NCBI GenBank assembly: GCA_902611465.1
Contig: CACLZS010000007.1
Location: 1-54,113, forward strand
Length of the DNA stretch: 54,113 nt
Direction: 5' to 3'
Source of the DNA: an uncultured Pelagibacteraceae bacterium
GTDB taxonomy: Bacteria; Pseudomonadota; Alphaproteobacteria; Pelagibacterales; Pelagibacteraceae
Shown here: piece after piece, positions 46,241-53,376 of the stretch
How the letters are laid out: the number at the start of each line of letters is the position of its first letter
Numbering within the stretch: the first letter of the stretch is position 1
Made by a program: the position numbers and the translations under genes
Notes under the pieces: model-generated
What the model was told of the DNA's origin: nothing
The model's database searches: none
The model's input: only the letters and a program-made list of their open reading frames with translations

Positions 46241-47119
46241 ATGAAAAAAGTTCAGTTTAAATCAAACTATTCACAGTATTTTTTTTTAGCACCACAGCTA
46301 GGTATTTTATTAATATTTTTATATTGGCCAATAATACAAACTTTTAGAGATGCATTTACCATGCAAGATGCATTTGGATTTGGAAGACAATTTGTATGGT
46401 TTGATAATTTTTTATTTATTTTTGATGACCCGGCTTATTTTATAGCTTTTAAGTTTACTATTATTTATAGCTTTGTGATAACACTTGTCACAGGAGCCAT
46501 TGGATTGTTACTTGCTGTAAATGCTAATAATGTAATGCATGGAAAAAGTGCCTACAAAACTCTTTTGATTTGGCCTTATGCTATTGCGCCAGCTGTGGTG
46601 GGTGTTATGGCAAATTATTTTTTTAGTGAAAGATTTGGATTATTGTATCATCTATTTAATGATTTATGGGGTTTTAATTGGTATGAAAGTGTTTTTGATT
46701 CTTATATCTACTTAATAATAGCAGGATCATGGAAACAAATAAGTGCTAATTTTATTTTCTTCTTAGCCGGTCTTCAAGCAATACAAAAATCTGTCATTGA
46801 AGCATCGATAATTGATTGTAAAAGTAGTTTCAGAAGATTTTGGACAATCACTTTCCCTCTATTGATGCCCACAACTTTCTTTTTAATCATTATCAATATA
46901 ACTTATGCTTTTTTTGATACTTTTGGAATAATTGACACTACAACAATTGGCGCACCCTCAGGTGAAACAAGAACTCTTGTTTATAAAGCCTACATGGACG
47001 GATTTAGGGGGTTAGACTTAGGAAGTGCTGGTGCTCAATCAATTATGATGATGTTGATTGTTTTAGTTATTACAATTTTTCAATTTAGATACATAGAAGG
47101 GAAAATACATTACAATTAA
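46241..47119 (+). CDS. ugpA: Glycerol-3-phosphate ABC transporter permease UgpA
   Basis: First inner-membrane subunit of the Ugp importer. The 292-residue protein has six predicted membrane segments beginning with FFLAPQLGILLIFLYWPII, and the EAA loop IEASIIDCKSSFRRFWTITF. The ugpA-ugpE heterodimer forms the channel. Two ugpE-type genes follow, so this subunit may pair with either. It ends 1 bp before the first ugpE. Confidence 0.94.
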   Translation: MKKVQFKSNYSQYFFLAPQLGILLIFLYWPIIQTFRDAFTMQDAFGFGRQFVWFDNFLFIFDDPAYFIAFKFTIIYSFVITLVTGAIGLLLAVNANNVMHGKSAYKTLLIWPYAIAPAVVGVMANYFFSERFGLLYHLFNDLWGFNWYESVFDSYIYLIIAGSWKQISANFIFFLAGLQAIQKSVIEASIIDCKSSFRRFWTITFPLLMPTTFFLIIINITYAFFDTFGIIDTTTIGAPSGETRTLVYKAYMDGFRGLDLGSAGAQSIMMMLIVLVITIFQFRYIEGKIHYN

Positions 47120-47120
47120 A

Positions 47121-47942
47121 ATGATTAGATATTTTTCGTCAAACTTTTCTCATTTAATTCTTTTGATAGGCATTTTTATTATGATAATCCCTGTGTGGTT
47201 AATTTTTGCAAGCTCAACTCATACAGCTTTGATTATTAATACCCAAGGTCTTCAATTTTTTTTAGGAGATAAGTTTTTAGAGAATTATACAAAAGTTTTA
47301 TTATATGAGGGTGGTTTTTTTAAAGAAATTACTGCATTAAAGATGTTTTTAAATAGTTTTTTAATGGCAACTGGAGTTGCGTTTTTATCAGTTATTTCAT
47401 CTCTTATGACTGCATATGTCTTAGTTTATTTTAGAGTGAAATATGCAACATTATTATTTTGGATAATTTTTATTACTATACTAGTCCCTCTGGAGTTAAG
47501 AATTTTTCCTACCTATTCTGTTATGTCTACACTTAACTTAGTAAACTCATATTGGGGACTAATTATTCCAATTTCAGCTTCTGCTATAGCTACTTTATTT
47601 TTTAGGCAGTTTTATAAAACTATACCTGATGAATTACTTGAATCAGCAAAATTAGATGGCGCAAATACTTGGAGATTTTTTATTGACTTTTTAGTGCCAT
47701 TGTCAAAAACAATGATTGTTGCAATGTTCATATTTATGTTTGTATTCGGTTATAATCAATATTTATGGCCGATATTAGTAACTTCTTCTGAACAATATTG
47801 GACTGTTGTCATGGGATTAAAGATGATGTCTGGATCAATCGTTAACAAATTTGCATTTGTCATCATGTCAATGATACCACCAGTATTAATCATAATTGTA
47901 TTACAAAAATATTTTATTAAAGGGATCTTTCAGGACAAATGA
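47121..47942 (+). CDS. ugpE: Glycerol-3-phosphate ABC transporter permease UgpE, copy 1
   Basis: Second channel subunit of Ugp. The 273-residue protein has a first membrane segment at about 8-28 (LIGIFIMIIPVWLIFASST), a periplasmic loop, four more segments, and the EAA loop ELLESAKLDGANTWRFF. It is a tandem paralogue of the next gene. The two are highly alike in the middle and differ most near the C terminus, where this copy lacks the extra ESYEGVALPR segment. It overlaps copy 2 by 4 bp. Confidence 0.92.
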   Translation: MIRYFSSNFSHLILLIGIFIMIIPVWLIFASSTHTALIINTQGLQFFLGDKFLENYTKVLLYEGGFFKEITALKMFLNSFLMATGVAFLSVISSLMTAYVLVYFRVKYATLLFWIIFITILVPLELRIFPTYSVMSTLNLVNSYWGLIIPISASAIATLFFRQFYKTIPDELLESAKLDGANTWRFFIDFLVPLSKTMIVAMFIFMFVFGYNQYLWPILVTSSEQYWTVVMGLKMMSGSIVNKFAFVIMSMIPPVLIIIVLQKYFIKGIFQDK

Positions 47943-48790
47943 AAATTAAATTTTCACAAATTTTAGCACACATTGTACTTATACTAGGTGTTTTATTAAT
48001 GGTAATTCCGATTTGGTTATCATTTGCTAGCTCTACCCACGATACTATAACTATTTTAAAAGAGGGAATGCAATTTGGTCTTGGCGATCAATTAACAAGA
48101 AATTATAACGAAGTTTTAAATGAGAAGGGTGGTTGGTCAGAGGAAGTGACTGCTGCAAAAATGTTTATAAATAGCTTTATAATGGCTTTGGGAATTGCAA
48201 CTCTTAAAGTAATTATCTCAGCAATGTCAGCTTATGCTTTAGTTTATTTTAGATTCAAATTTGCTGTACCGATTTTTTGGTTAATCTTTATTACTTTACT
48301 TGTGCCTCTGGAGGTTAGGATTTTTCCAAGTTATAAGATTGTATCAGATTTAGGTTTAACTAATTCTTACACAGGTCTTGTTCTTCCATTGGTTGCATCA
48401 GCCACCGCTACGTTTTTTTTTAGACAGTTTTATAAAACTATTCCTGATGAATTACTTGAATCAGCAAAATTAGATGGTGCAAATAGTTGGAGATTTTTTA
48501 TAGATTTTCTAGTTCCATTATCTAAAACAATGATTGCAGCGATGTTTATATTCATGTTTGTATATGGATATAGTCAATATTTATGGCCGTTAATAATGAC
48601 TACAAGTGAGGAATATTGGACTGTAGTTATGGGAATGAAAATTATATTTACTGAAAGTTATGAGGGAGTTGCTTTACCAAGAACAGCAGAGAGATTTGCT
48701 TATATTATTTTATCAATGATCCCCCCAGTTTTAGTGGTAGTATTTTTGCAAAAATGGTTCATAAAAGGATTAATTCAAACAGAGAAATAA
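47939..48790 (+). CDS. ugpE: Glycerol-3-phosphate ABC transporter permease UgpE, copy 2
   Basis: A second UgpE-type subunit, 283 residues, starting by ATGA overlap with copy 1. It has the same membrane layout and the EAA loop ELLESAKLDGANSWRFF. The residues around this loop match copy 1 at 40 of 41 positions, while the periplasmic loop and C-terminal segment differ, with an insertion of about ten residues (ESYEGVALPRTAE) before the last helix. E. coli has a single ugpE. It could let one importer assemble in two versions. ugpC starts at the next base. Confidence 0.92.
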   Translation: MKIKFSQILAHIVLILGVLLMVIPIWLSFASSTHDTITILKEGMQFGLGDQLTRNYNEVLNEKGGWSEEVTAAKMFINSFIMALGIATLKVIISAMSAYALVYFRFKFAVPIFWLIFITLLVPLEVRIFPSYKIVSDLGLTNSYTGLVLPLVASATATFFFRQFYKTIPDELLESAKLDGANSWRFFIDFLVPLSKTMIAAMFIFMFVYGYSQYLWPLIMTTSEEYWTVVMGMKIIFTESYEGVALPRTAERFAYIILSMIPPVLVVVFLQKWFIKGLIQTEK

Positions 48791-49843
48791 ATGAGTTTTT
48801 TAGAATTAAATAAAGTTACTAAAATCTATCCAAACGGAACTAAAGCTGTTCATGAGACAAGTATGAATGTAGAAAATGGTGAATTCATGGTTTTTGTTGG
48901 ACCAAGCGGATGTGGAAAATCTACTCTTTTAAGAATGATTGCCGGGTTAGAAGACATAACTGAAGGTTATATAAATCTTGATGGAATATTAATTAATAAA
49001 GTTGACCCCTCAGAGAGAGATGTTGCGATGGTTTTTCAGAATTATGCACTCTATCCTCATATGAATGTTTACAACAATTTGGCTTACGGATTAAAAAATA
49101 GAGGTATTTCAAAAGAAGATATTGAAAAAAAAGTTAATGAGGCAGCAAAGCTATTACAAATTTCTGAATACTTGCAAAGAAAACCATCCATGTTGTCAGG
49201 AGGTCAAAGGCAGAGAGTTGCCATGGGAAGAGCTATTGTAAGAAATCCTAAAATATTTTTATTTGATGAGCCATTATCTAATTTAGATGCAAAACTAAGA
49301 ATACAAATGAGGCTTGAAATAAAAAAACTTCAGCAAAAAGTTGGAGTTACAAGTATATTTGTAACTCATGACCAAGTAGAAGCTATGACCTTAGCTGATA
49401 GACTGGCAGTAATAAATAATGGCCTTATTGAGCAGCTTGGAACACCGATAGAAATTTATAATAATCCTAAATCTATGTTTGTCGCAGGATTTATAGGTTC
49501 GCCACAGATGAATTTTCTTGAAGGAGAATTAAAAAATAAAACTCTTACTTCAGAAGGTTTTGAAATTAATAATGTTACAAGTGATTTTAATGGACCAGTT
49601 ATATTAGGAATTAGACCAGAGCATATGTCGCAAACTGATAAAGGTTTAATAAATTTATCTGTAGATCTGGTAGAACAATTAGGTTCAGATAATTTGATTT
49701 ATGGAGAAATAAAAAATAAAAAAGATTTTTGTTTTAGATGTCCTGGAAGTCAAATTATTAAAAAAGGAAGTAAATTATCTTTGAACATAAATGATAACAA
49801 TTATTATGTTTTTGATAAATCTAATGGTAATCGAGTAAATTAA
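48791..49843 (+). CDS. ugpC: Glycerol-3-phosphate ABC transporter ATP-binding protein UgpC
   Basis: ATPase of the Ugp importer, 350 residues, MalK/UgpC type. It has Walker [14 protein letters not shown] at about 38-50, the Q loop in MVFQNYALYPH, the signature LSGGQRQRVAMGRAI, Walker B IFLFDEPLSNLD and the H loop in FVTHDQ, followed by a C-terminal regulatory TOBE domain from about 235 (GSPQMNFLEG and ILGIRPEH are landmarks). It begins one base after ugpE copy 2 and is followed by ugpQ after 2 bp. Confidence 0.96.
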   Translation: MSFLELNKVTKIYPNGTKAVHETSMNVENGEFMVFVGPSGCGKSTLLRMIAGLEDITEGYINLDGILINKVDPSERDVAMVFQNYALYPHMNVYNNLAYGLKNRGISKEDIEKKVNEAAKLLQISEYLQRKPSMLSGGQRQRVAMGRAIVRNPKIFLFDEPLSNLDAKLRIQMRLEIKKLQQKVGVTSIFVTHDQVEAMTLADRLAVINNGLIEQLGTPIEIYNNPKSMFVAGFIGSPQMNFLEGELKNKTLTSEGFEINNVTSDFNGPVILGIRPEHMSQTDKGLINLSVDLVEQLGSDNLIYGEIKNKKDFCFRCPGSQIIKKGSKLSLNINDNNYYVFDKSNGNRVN

Positions 49844-49845
49844 TT

Positions 49846-50769
49846 TTGATTTTATCAAAGCCAAATTATATTAAAATTTACGGCCATAGAGGCGCTAGAG
49901 GAGATCTTCCTGAAAATACTCTAGAAAGTTTTAAATATTTATTTAAAAACAATATTAATGCATACGAAACAGATATTTTGATTTCCAAAGATCTTATTCC
50001 TGTGATTACACATGACTTTAGATTAGATCCAAGTTTTACAAAAGATAATGAGGGAAATTGGATAACGGATGAAAATATAATAATATTTGACTTAAGTTAC
50101 GATGAGCTTTTAGAATTTGATGTTGGGTCTTTAAATAAATTATCTAGATATGGAAGAAGATTTGTTAATCAAAAAACTTTAGAAAATCAAAAGATACCAA
50201 AACTTTCTGAGTTATTAGAATTATCTTCAAAAAACAAATCTGAAAATTTATTAATAAATTTAGAAATTAAATCTACACCTGACGAGGAAAATTTAACTCC
50301 AACCCCTGAGGAAATGGTAAAACTTGTTATGCAAGAAGTAAATAAATCAAATTTACAAAATAAAATAATCATTTCTTCATTTGATTGGAGAACACTGACA
50401 GAAATCAAAAATCTTTACCCTGAAATTTCAAGAGCTTATTTAAGTTTTCAGCAACAGACAGGAATTAAAATTAAAAATACAATTTACAATAGATCTCCAT
50501 GGATGAGTTACTTACCTTTTTTTGAAACATATGAATTACCAAAAATTATAAAATCACAAGGTGGAAAGGCTTGGCATCCATACCATAAAGATATTACAAA
50601 AAAACTAGTAGATATTTCTCATCAGGAAGATTTGCCAGTGAACGTTTGGACAGTTAATGAAGAGTACGATATGTTAAAAATGATTGAGTATGGTGTAGAT
50701 GGTATCATGACAGACTATCCATTAAGACTGAAAGAACTTTGTGATAAAGAAAATATAAACTGGTTTTAG
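49846..50769 (+). CDS. ugpQ: Glycerophosphodiester phosphodiesterase
   Basis: GDPD enzymes split glycerophosphodiesters (deacylated phospholipids) into glycerol 3-phosphate and an alcohol. The 307-residue protein has the catalytic GHRGARGDLPENTLESF near residue 14 (HR and E-N-T), the metal acids in YETDILISKD, the second histidine in VITHDFRL, and the late LINLEIKS and VNVWTVNEEYD. There is no signal peptide, so it acts on imported diesters. It uses a TTG start at 49846, because no ATG lies before the conserved part. The order ugpC-ugpQ matches the pathway. Confidence 0.93.
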   Translation: MILSKPNYIKIYGHRGARGDLPENTLESFKYLFKNNINAYETDILISKDLIPVITHDFRLDPSFTKDNEGNWITDENIIIFDLSYDELLEFDVGSLNKLSRYGRRFVNQKTLENQKIPKLSELLELSSKNKSENLLINLEIKSTPDEENLTPTPEEMVKLVMQEVNKSNLQNKIIISSFDWRTLTEIKNLYPEISRAYLSFQQQTGIKIKNTIYNRSPWMSYLPFFETYELPKIIKSQGGKAWHPYHKDITKKLVDISHQEDLPVNVWTVNEEYDMLKMIEYGVDGIMTDYPLRLKELCDKENINWF

Positions 50770-50778
50770 TTTATTTTA

Positions 50779-51498
50779 ATGGATTTAAATATAGTTAATA
50801 ACCAAGAACAATTTTTAGCAGGTAAACTTAGAGGGTATACTTTAAAAGGTGCAGAAAATAAATTTGACGATAAAGGAAAACCTTTACCATTTCCAGGGTG
50901 CACAATAATTTGTAATATTCCTCTTAATACATATTTATCCGATCAAATTATTGGTTTTCAAAAAAAATTAGAAAATTTTAATCCTGAAAAAACTTATTCC
51001 TATTTACCTCCATCAAGTTTTCATATGACATTATTTGACTGTTGTAATTTAAATACAAAAAATACTTATTATTGGCCAACAGATATAGATCTTGATATGG
51101 ATTACAAAGATATAGCTATTCAATTAAATAAAAGAATTGAAAACTATAATTTTCCAAAAGAAATCAATTTAAAACTAAAAACATTTTTTGGTGGTTACAG
51201 CATTGTTTTAGCACCCTTTTCTGAGGAGGACGAAAAAATTTTAAGAAATTGTAGAGATGAACTAAGTAATTTATTGAAAATTAAATTTGAAAATCATCAA
51301 AGATATACTTTCCATGTTACATTAGCTTATATCTTGAGACAACTTAATGAAACTGAAATAAAAAATTTAACTAAATTTAATAAACAATTATCCTCTGATT
51401 TTAATAAAAAAATTCCAAAAATTACTTTCACAAAACCTGAAATGTGTACCTTTAAAAACATGCTGGAGTTTGAAAGTATTAATCCTTCTAGCCTGTAA
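50779..51498 (+). CDS. 2H phosphoesterase-superfamily protein (DUF1868-like)
   Basis: The 239-residue protein has the two HxT motifs that define the 2H phosphoesterases: H82-M-T84 in SSFHMTLFD and H179-V-T181 in TFHVTLAYI, spaced as in that fold. The N-terminal part (FLAGKLRGYTLKGAENKFDDKG as key region, residues 12-33) matches what I recall of the DUF1868 group. Known 2H enzymes hydrolyse 2',3'-cyclic nucleotides or ligate RNA; this one's substrate is unknown. It follows ugpQ after 9 bp, so a phosphodiester substrate from phosphorus scavenging is possible. Confidence 0.78.
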   Translation: MDLNIVNNQEQFLAGKLRGYTLKGAENKFDDKGKPLPFPGCTIICNIPLNTYLSDQIIGFQKKLENFNPEKTYSYLPPSSFHMTLFDCCNLNTKNTYYWPTDIDLDMDYKDIAIQLNKRIENYNFPKEINLKLKTFFGGYSIVLAPFSEEDEKILRNCRDELSNLLKIKFENHQRYTFHVTLAYILRQLNETEIKNLTKFNKQLSSDFNKKIPKITFTKPEMCTFKNMLEFESINPSSL

Positions 51499-51608
51499 TA
51501 GTTTTTACTTATAGATATTCTTCATTATTATTTTAATCTTTGATTTTCAATAAATTTTTTAAAAACTGATTTAGAAAATTGACCTTAAATCTTATAGGTT
51601 CAATTTTT

Positions 51609-52286
51609 CTACGAGATAGTTTTATCTCTTGTCCTGTTATTGAAAAGCATTTTTTTAACCACAAATACAGCAAAAAGTGCACCGATAATTTCTGCTAATA
51701 TATAAACTGGAGTATACATATAATTAATTCCAGTAAAACTTTCTGTAAATGTTCTCGCTATTGCTACAGCAGGATTTGCAAATGATGTAGACGATGTAAA
51801 CCAATAACCAGCAGTGATATAAAAGGCTACACATGAGGCTACTACCACACTTCCTTTTTTTAAAGATCCAAAAATTATGAGAATTAATCCAAATGTTGCT
51901 ACAATTTCAGATGTAAATATATGTATTCCGTCCCTTGATTTTGTTGATAATTCAAAAATTTGATGTTCAAAAAAGAAATTAGCAAGTGCTACACCTAACA
52001 AACAACCTAAAATTTGTGCAGATATATATGTGGGTAATAAATTTCCTTTTAATTTTTTTGTAAGAAACATTGCTAGACTCACAAATGGATTAAAATGTGC
52101 TCCTGAAATATCACTAAAAACAGTTATTAGCACAAAAAGTCCTGCGCCAGTTGCTATCGTATTGGCTAAAAGCATAATACCCGTATCATCTGTAAGATTT
52201 TCAGCCATTATTCCTGAGCCGACAATAATCATTACAAGGAAACAACTACCAATAAACTCTCCAAGAAAAAACTTACTATATTTCAT
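51609..52286 (-). CDS. aqpS: MIP-family channel (aquaporin/AqpS-like)
   Basis: A 225-residue major intrinsic protein with six membrane segments and two half-helix loops. The first loop reads HFNPFVSL (NPF at 66-68 in place of NPA), and the second reads FANPAVAIAR (NPA at 171-173). The arginine that normally follows the second NPA is replaced by valine, so the usual selectivity filter is absent. Location next to an arsC remnant is the reason for suggesting an AqpS-type arsenite/metalloid channel; water or glycerol transport cannot be excluded. The arsC remnant overlaps its start. Confidence 0.82.
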   Translation of the reverse strand: MKYSKFFLGEFIGSCFLVMIIVGSGIMAENLTDDTGIMLLANTIATGAGLFVLITVFSDISGAHFNPFVSLAMFLTKKLKGNLLPTYISAQILGCLLGVALANFFFEHQIFELSTKSRDGIHIFTSEIVATFGLILIIFGSLKKGSVVVASCVAFYITAGYWFTSSTSFANPAVAIARTFTESFTGINYMYTPVYILAEIIGALFAVFVVKKMLFNNRTRDKTIS

Positions 52287-52613
52287 TGTTAATCCAATTT
52301 TCTATTTTCTTAAATATTGTTTGATATGTATCACTAAATACTTTTTTTTTAATTTGTTGCATCATTATCTACATTAAATTTTTTTACTGGATCTTCAATA
52401 TCCCAATGAATAATTTTATTTTTATTAGGCCAAATAGGGCAAACTTCATTGTTAGCATTGTTACACACTGTAATTACATAATCTAATTTGTCCTGAAGGA
52501 TTACTACCTGCACTATAACCAATAAATTTATCATAATATAAGTTATTAATTATGCTCTCAGCTATAATGCTTCTAGCTGAATTACCTGTGCAGACAAATA
52601 AAACTCTTTTCAT
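52276..52613 (-). pseudogene. arsC: Arsenate reductase (LMW-phosphatase type), degraded
   Basis: On the minus strand an ATG at 52613 opens a frame with the phosphatase loop [17 protein letters not shown] and YSAGSNPSG, which stops after 51 codons. A second frame then carries [20 protein letters not shown] and HWDIEDP, and a third frame carries the C-terminal VFSDTYQTIFKKIENWI ending at 52276. These are the parts of one arsenate reductase, but about 35-45 residues between the first and second parts are missing and two frame changes are needed. The 3' end overlaps the channel gene start by 11 bp. Confidence 0.88.
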
Positions 52614-52834
52614 TAGAATATAACTTTATAAATTCCAATTACAAAAAGAGGTATTTGTAATCCAAAATTTGTTAATATAGCCTTATCTTTTGAAATAAAT
52701 CCAGCAATAGTCCACCCCACAACACCCAGTCCATGAAAATAAATATTTATAGGGTAGATATTAAGATTAGTAAGTAAAATTCCAGTTAAGACTAAAAATG
52801 TACTTATCCATTTTAGATATTTTTTTATAAACAT
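52613..52834 (-). CDS. Small membrane protein of unknown function
   Basis: The 73-residue protein has three hydrophobic stretches at about residues 7-23, 29-45 and 52-70 and no charged domain, so it is an integral membrane protein. No family is recognised. I chose ATG 52834 because AAGGAG lies 5 nt upstream; a GTG two codons earlier is inside that Shine-Dalgarno region. Its stop shares a base with the arsC remnant start, so the three genes formed one minus-strand operon with the MIP channel. Confidence 0.72.
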   Translation of the reverse strand: MFIKKYLKWISTFLVLTGILLTNLNIYPINIYFHGLGVVGWTIAGFISKDKAILTNFGLQIPLFVIGIYKVIF

Positions 52835-52886
52835 AATCACTCCTTGATTTTTGTTTATGTCAGTTTTGTTAAGGATTTATGAAATT

Positions 52887-52901
52887 AAGTAATATTTACT
52901 T
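52887..52901. promoter_or_regulatory. Dyad AAGTAA-TAT-TTACTT before the small membrane gene
   Basis: A perfect 6+6 inverted repeat with a 3-nt centre in the only non-coding gap upstream of the channel/arsC operon. It is a plausible operator but no regulator can be assigned. Confidence 0.3.
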
Positions 52902-52956
52902 ATTTATTTAATGCATCTTCAAGATAATCTAATCTATCTTGACCCCAAAAAAATCT
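52900..52956 (-). pseudogene. C-terminal remnant of a DsbA/HCCA-isomerase-family gene
   Basis: Directly after the zur stop, in a different minus-strand frame, 18 codons read RFFWGQDRLDYLEDALNK and then stop. FWGQDRLD..E.AL is the characteristic last segment of 2-hydroxychromene-2-carboxylate isomerase / DsbA-family oxidoreductases. The rest of that gene (about 180 residues) is missing, so this is a deletion scar. Confidence 0.75.
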
Positions 52957-53353
52957 AATTTTTAATGCAGTTCTTACACAAACCAAAAAATTCTAAATTA
53001 TATTTGCTATATTTCATGCCCTTATTGTCTTTATAATGTTTCAAATGCTCAGATAATTTATGATCATGAATTTCTTTTACATCCTCACAGTTTTCACAAA
53101 TTGAAAAAACTGTTGCTTTGGTAATTTGACATTTTGAATTCTTGCAAGCTATAAAAGCATTCCTACTTTCTATTTTATGTATTTTTCCAATCTCTACCAA
53201 TTTGTTCAAAGCTCTATAGACTTGTAAAGGAGCATTAATTCCTTTTTTTTTAACATCAAATAAAATTGAATATGCTTTTAATGGTTGAGAAGATTTTTCA
53301 ATTATATCTAAAACTATTTTTTGATTTTTTGTTAATACTTGTTGATTTTGCAT
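52955..53353 (-). CDS. zur: Zinc uptake regulator Zur (Fur family)
   Basis: The 132-residue protein is a Fur-family metal sensor. The N-terminal winged helix has the Zur-typical PLKAYSILFDVKKKG, APLQVYRALNKLVEIGKIHK and ESRNAFIACKN. The C-terminal part has the zinc cysteines CENC (about 87-90) and CKNC (about 126-129) and histidines in KEIHDHKL. Such proteins repress zinc import genes when zinc is plentiful. It lies 23 bp downstream of znuB on the same strand, the usual arrangement. Its last codons run into the neighbouring gene remnant. Confidence 0.9.
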   Translation of the reverse strand: MQNQQVLTKNQKIVLDIIEKSSQPLKAYSILFDVKKKGINAPLQVYRALNKLVEIGKIHKIESRNAFIACKNSKCQITKATVFSICENCEDVKEIHDHKLSEHLKHYKDNKGMKYSKYNLEFFGLCKNCIKN

Positions 53354-53376
53354 TTTCTATTTTTATCAATTGATCA

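Noticed and set aside
52030..52377. Plus-strand frame over the channel gene start and arsC remnant
   Set aside because: It is antisense to the MIP gene, and no start signal or known motif is present.
52349..52534. A separate 61-residue minus-strand gene
   Set aside because: Its sequence is the middle part of arsenate reductase in a shifted frame, so it belongs to the arsC pseudogene.
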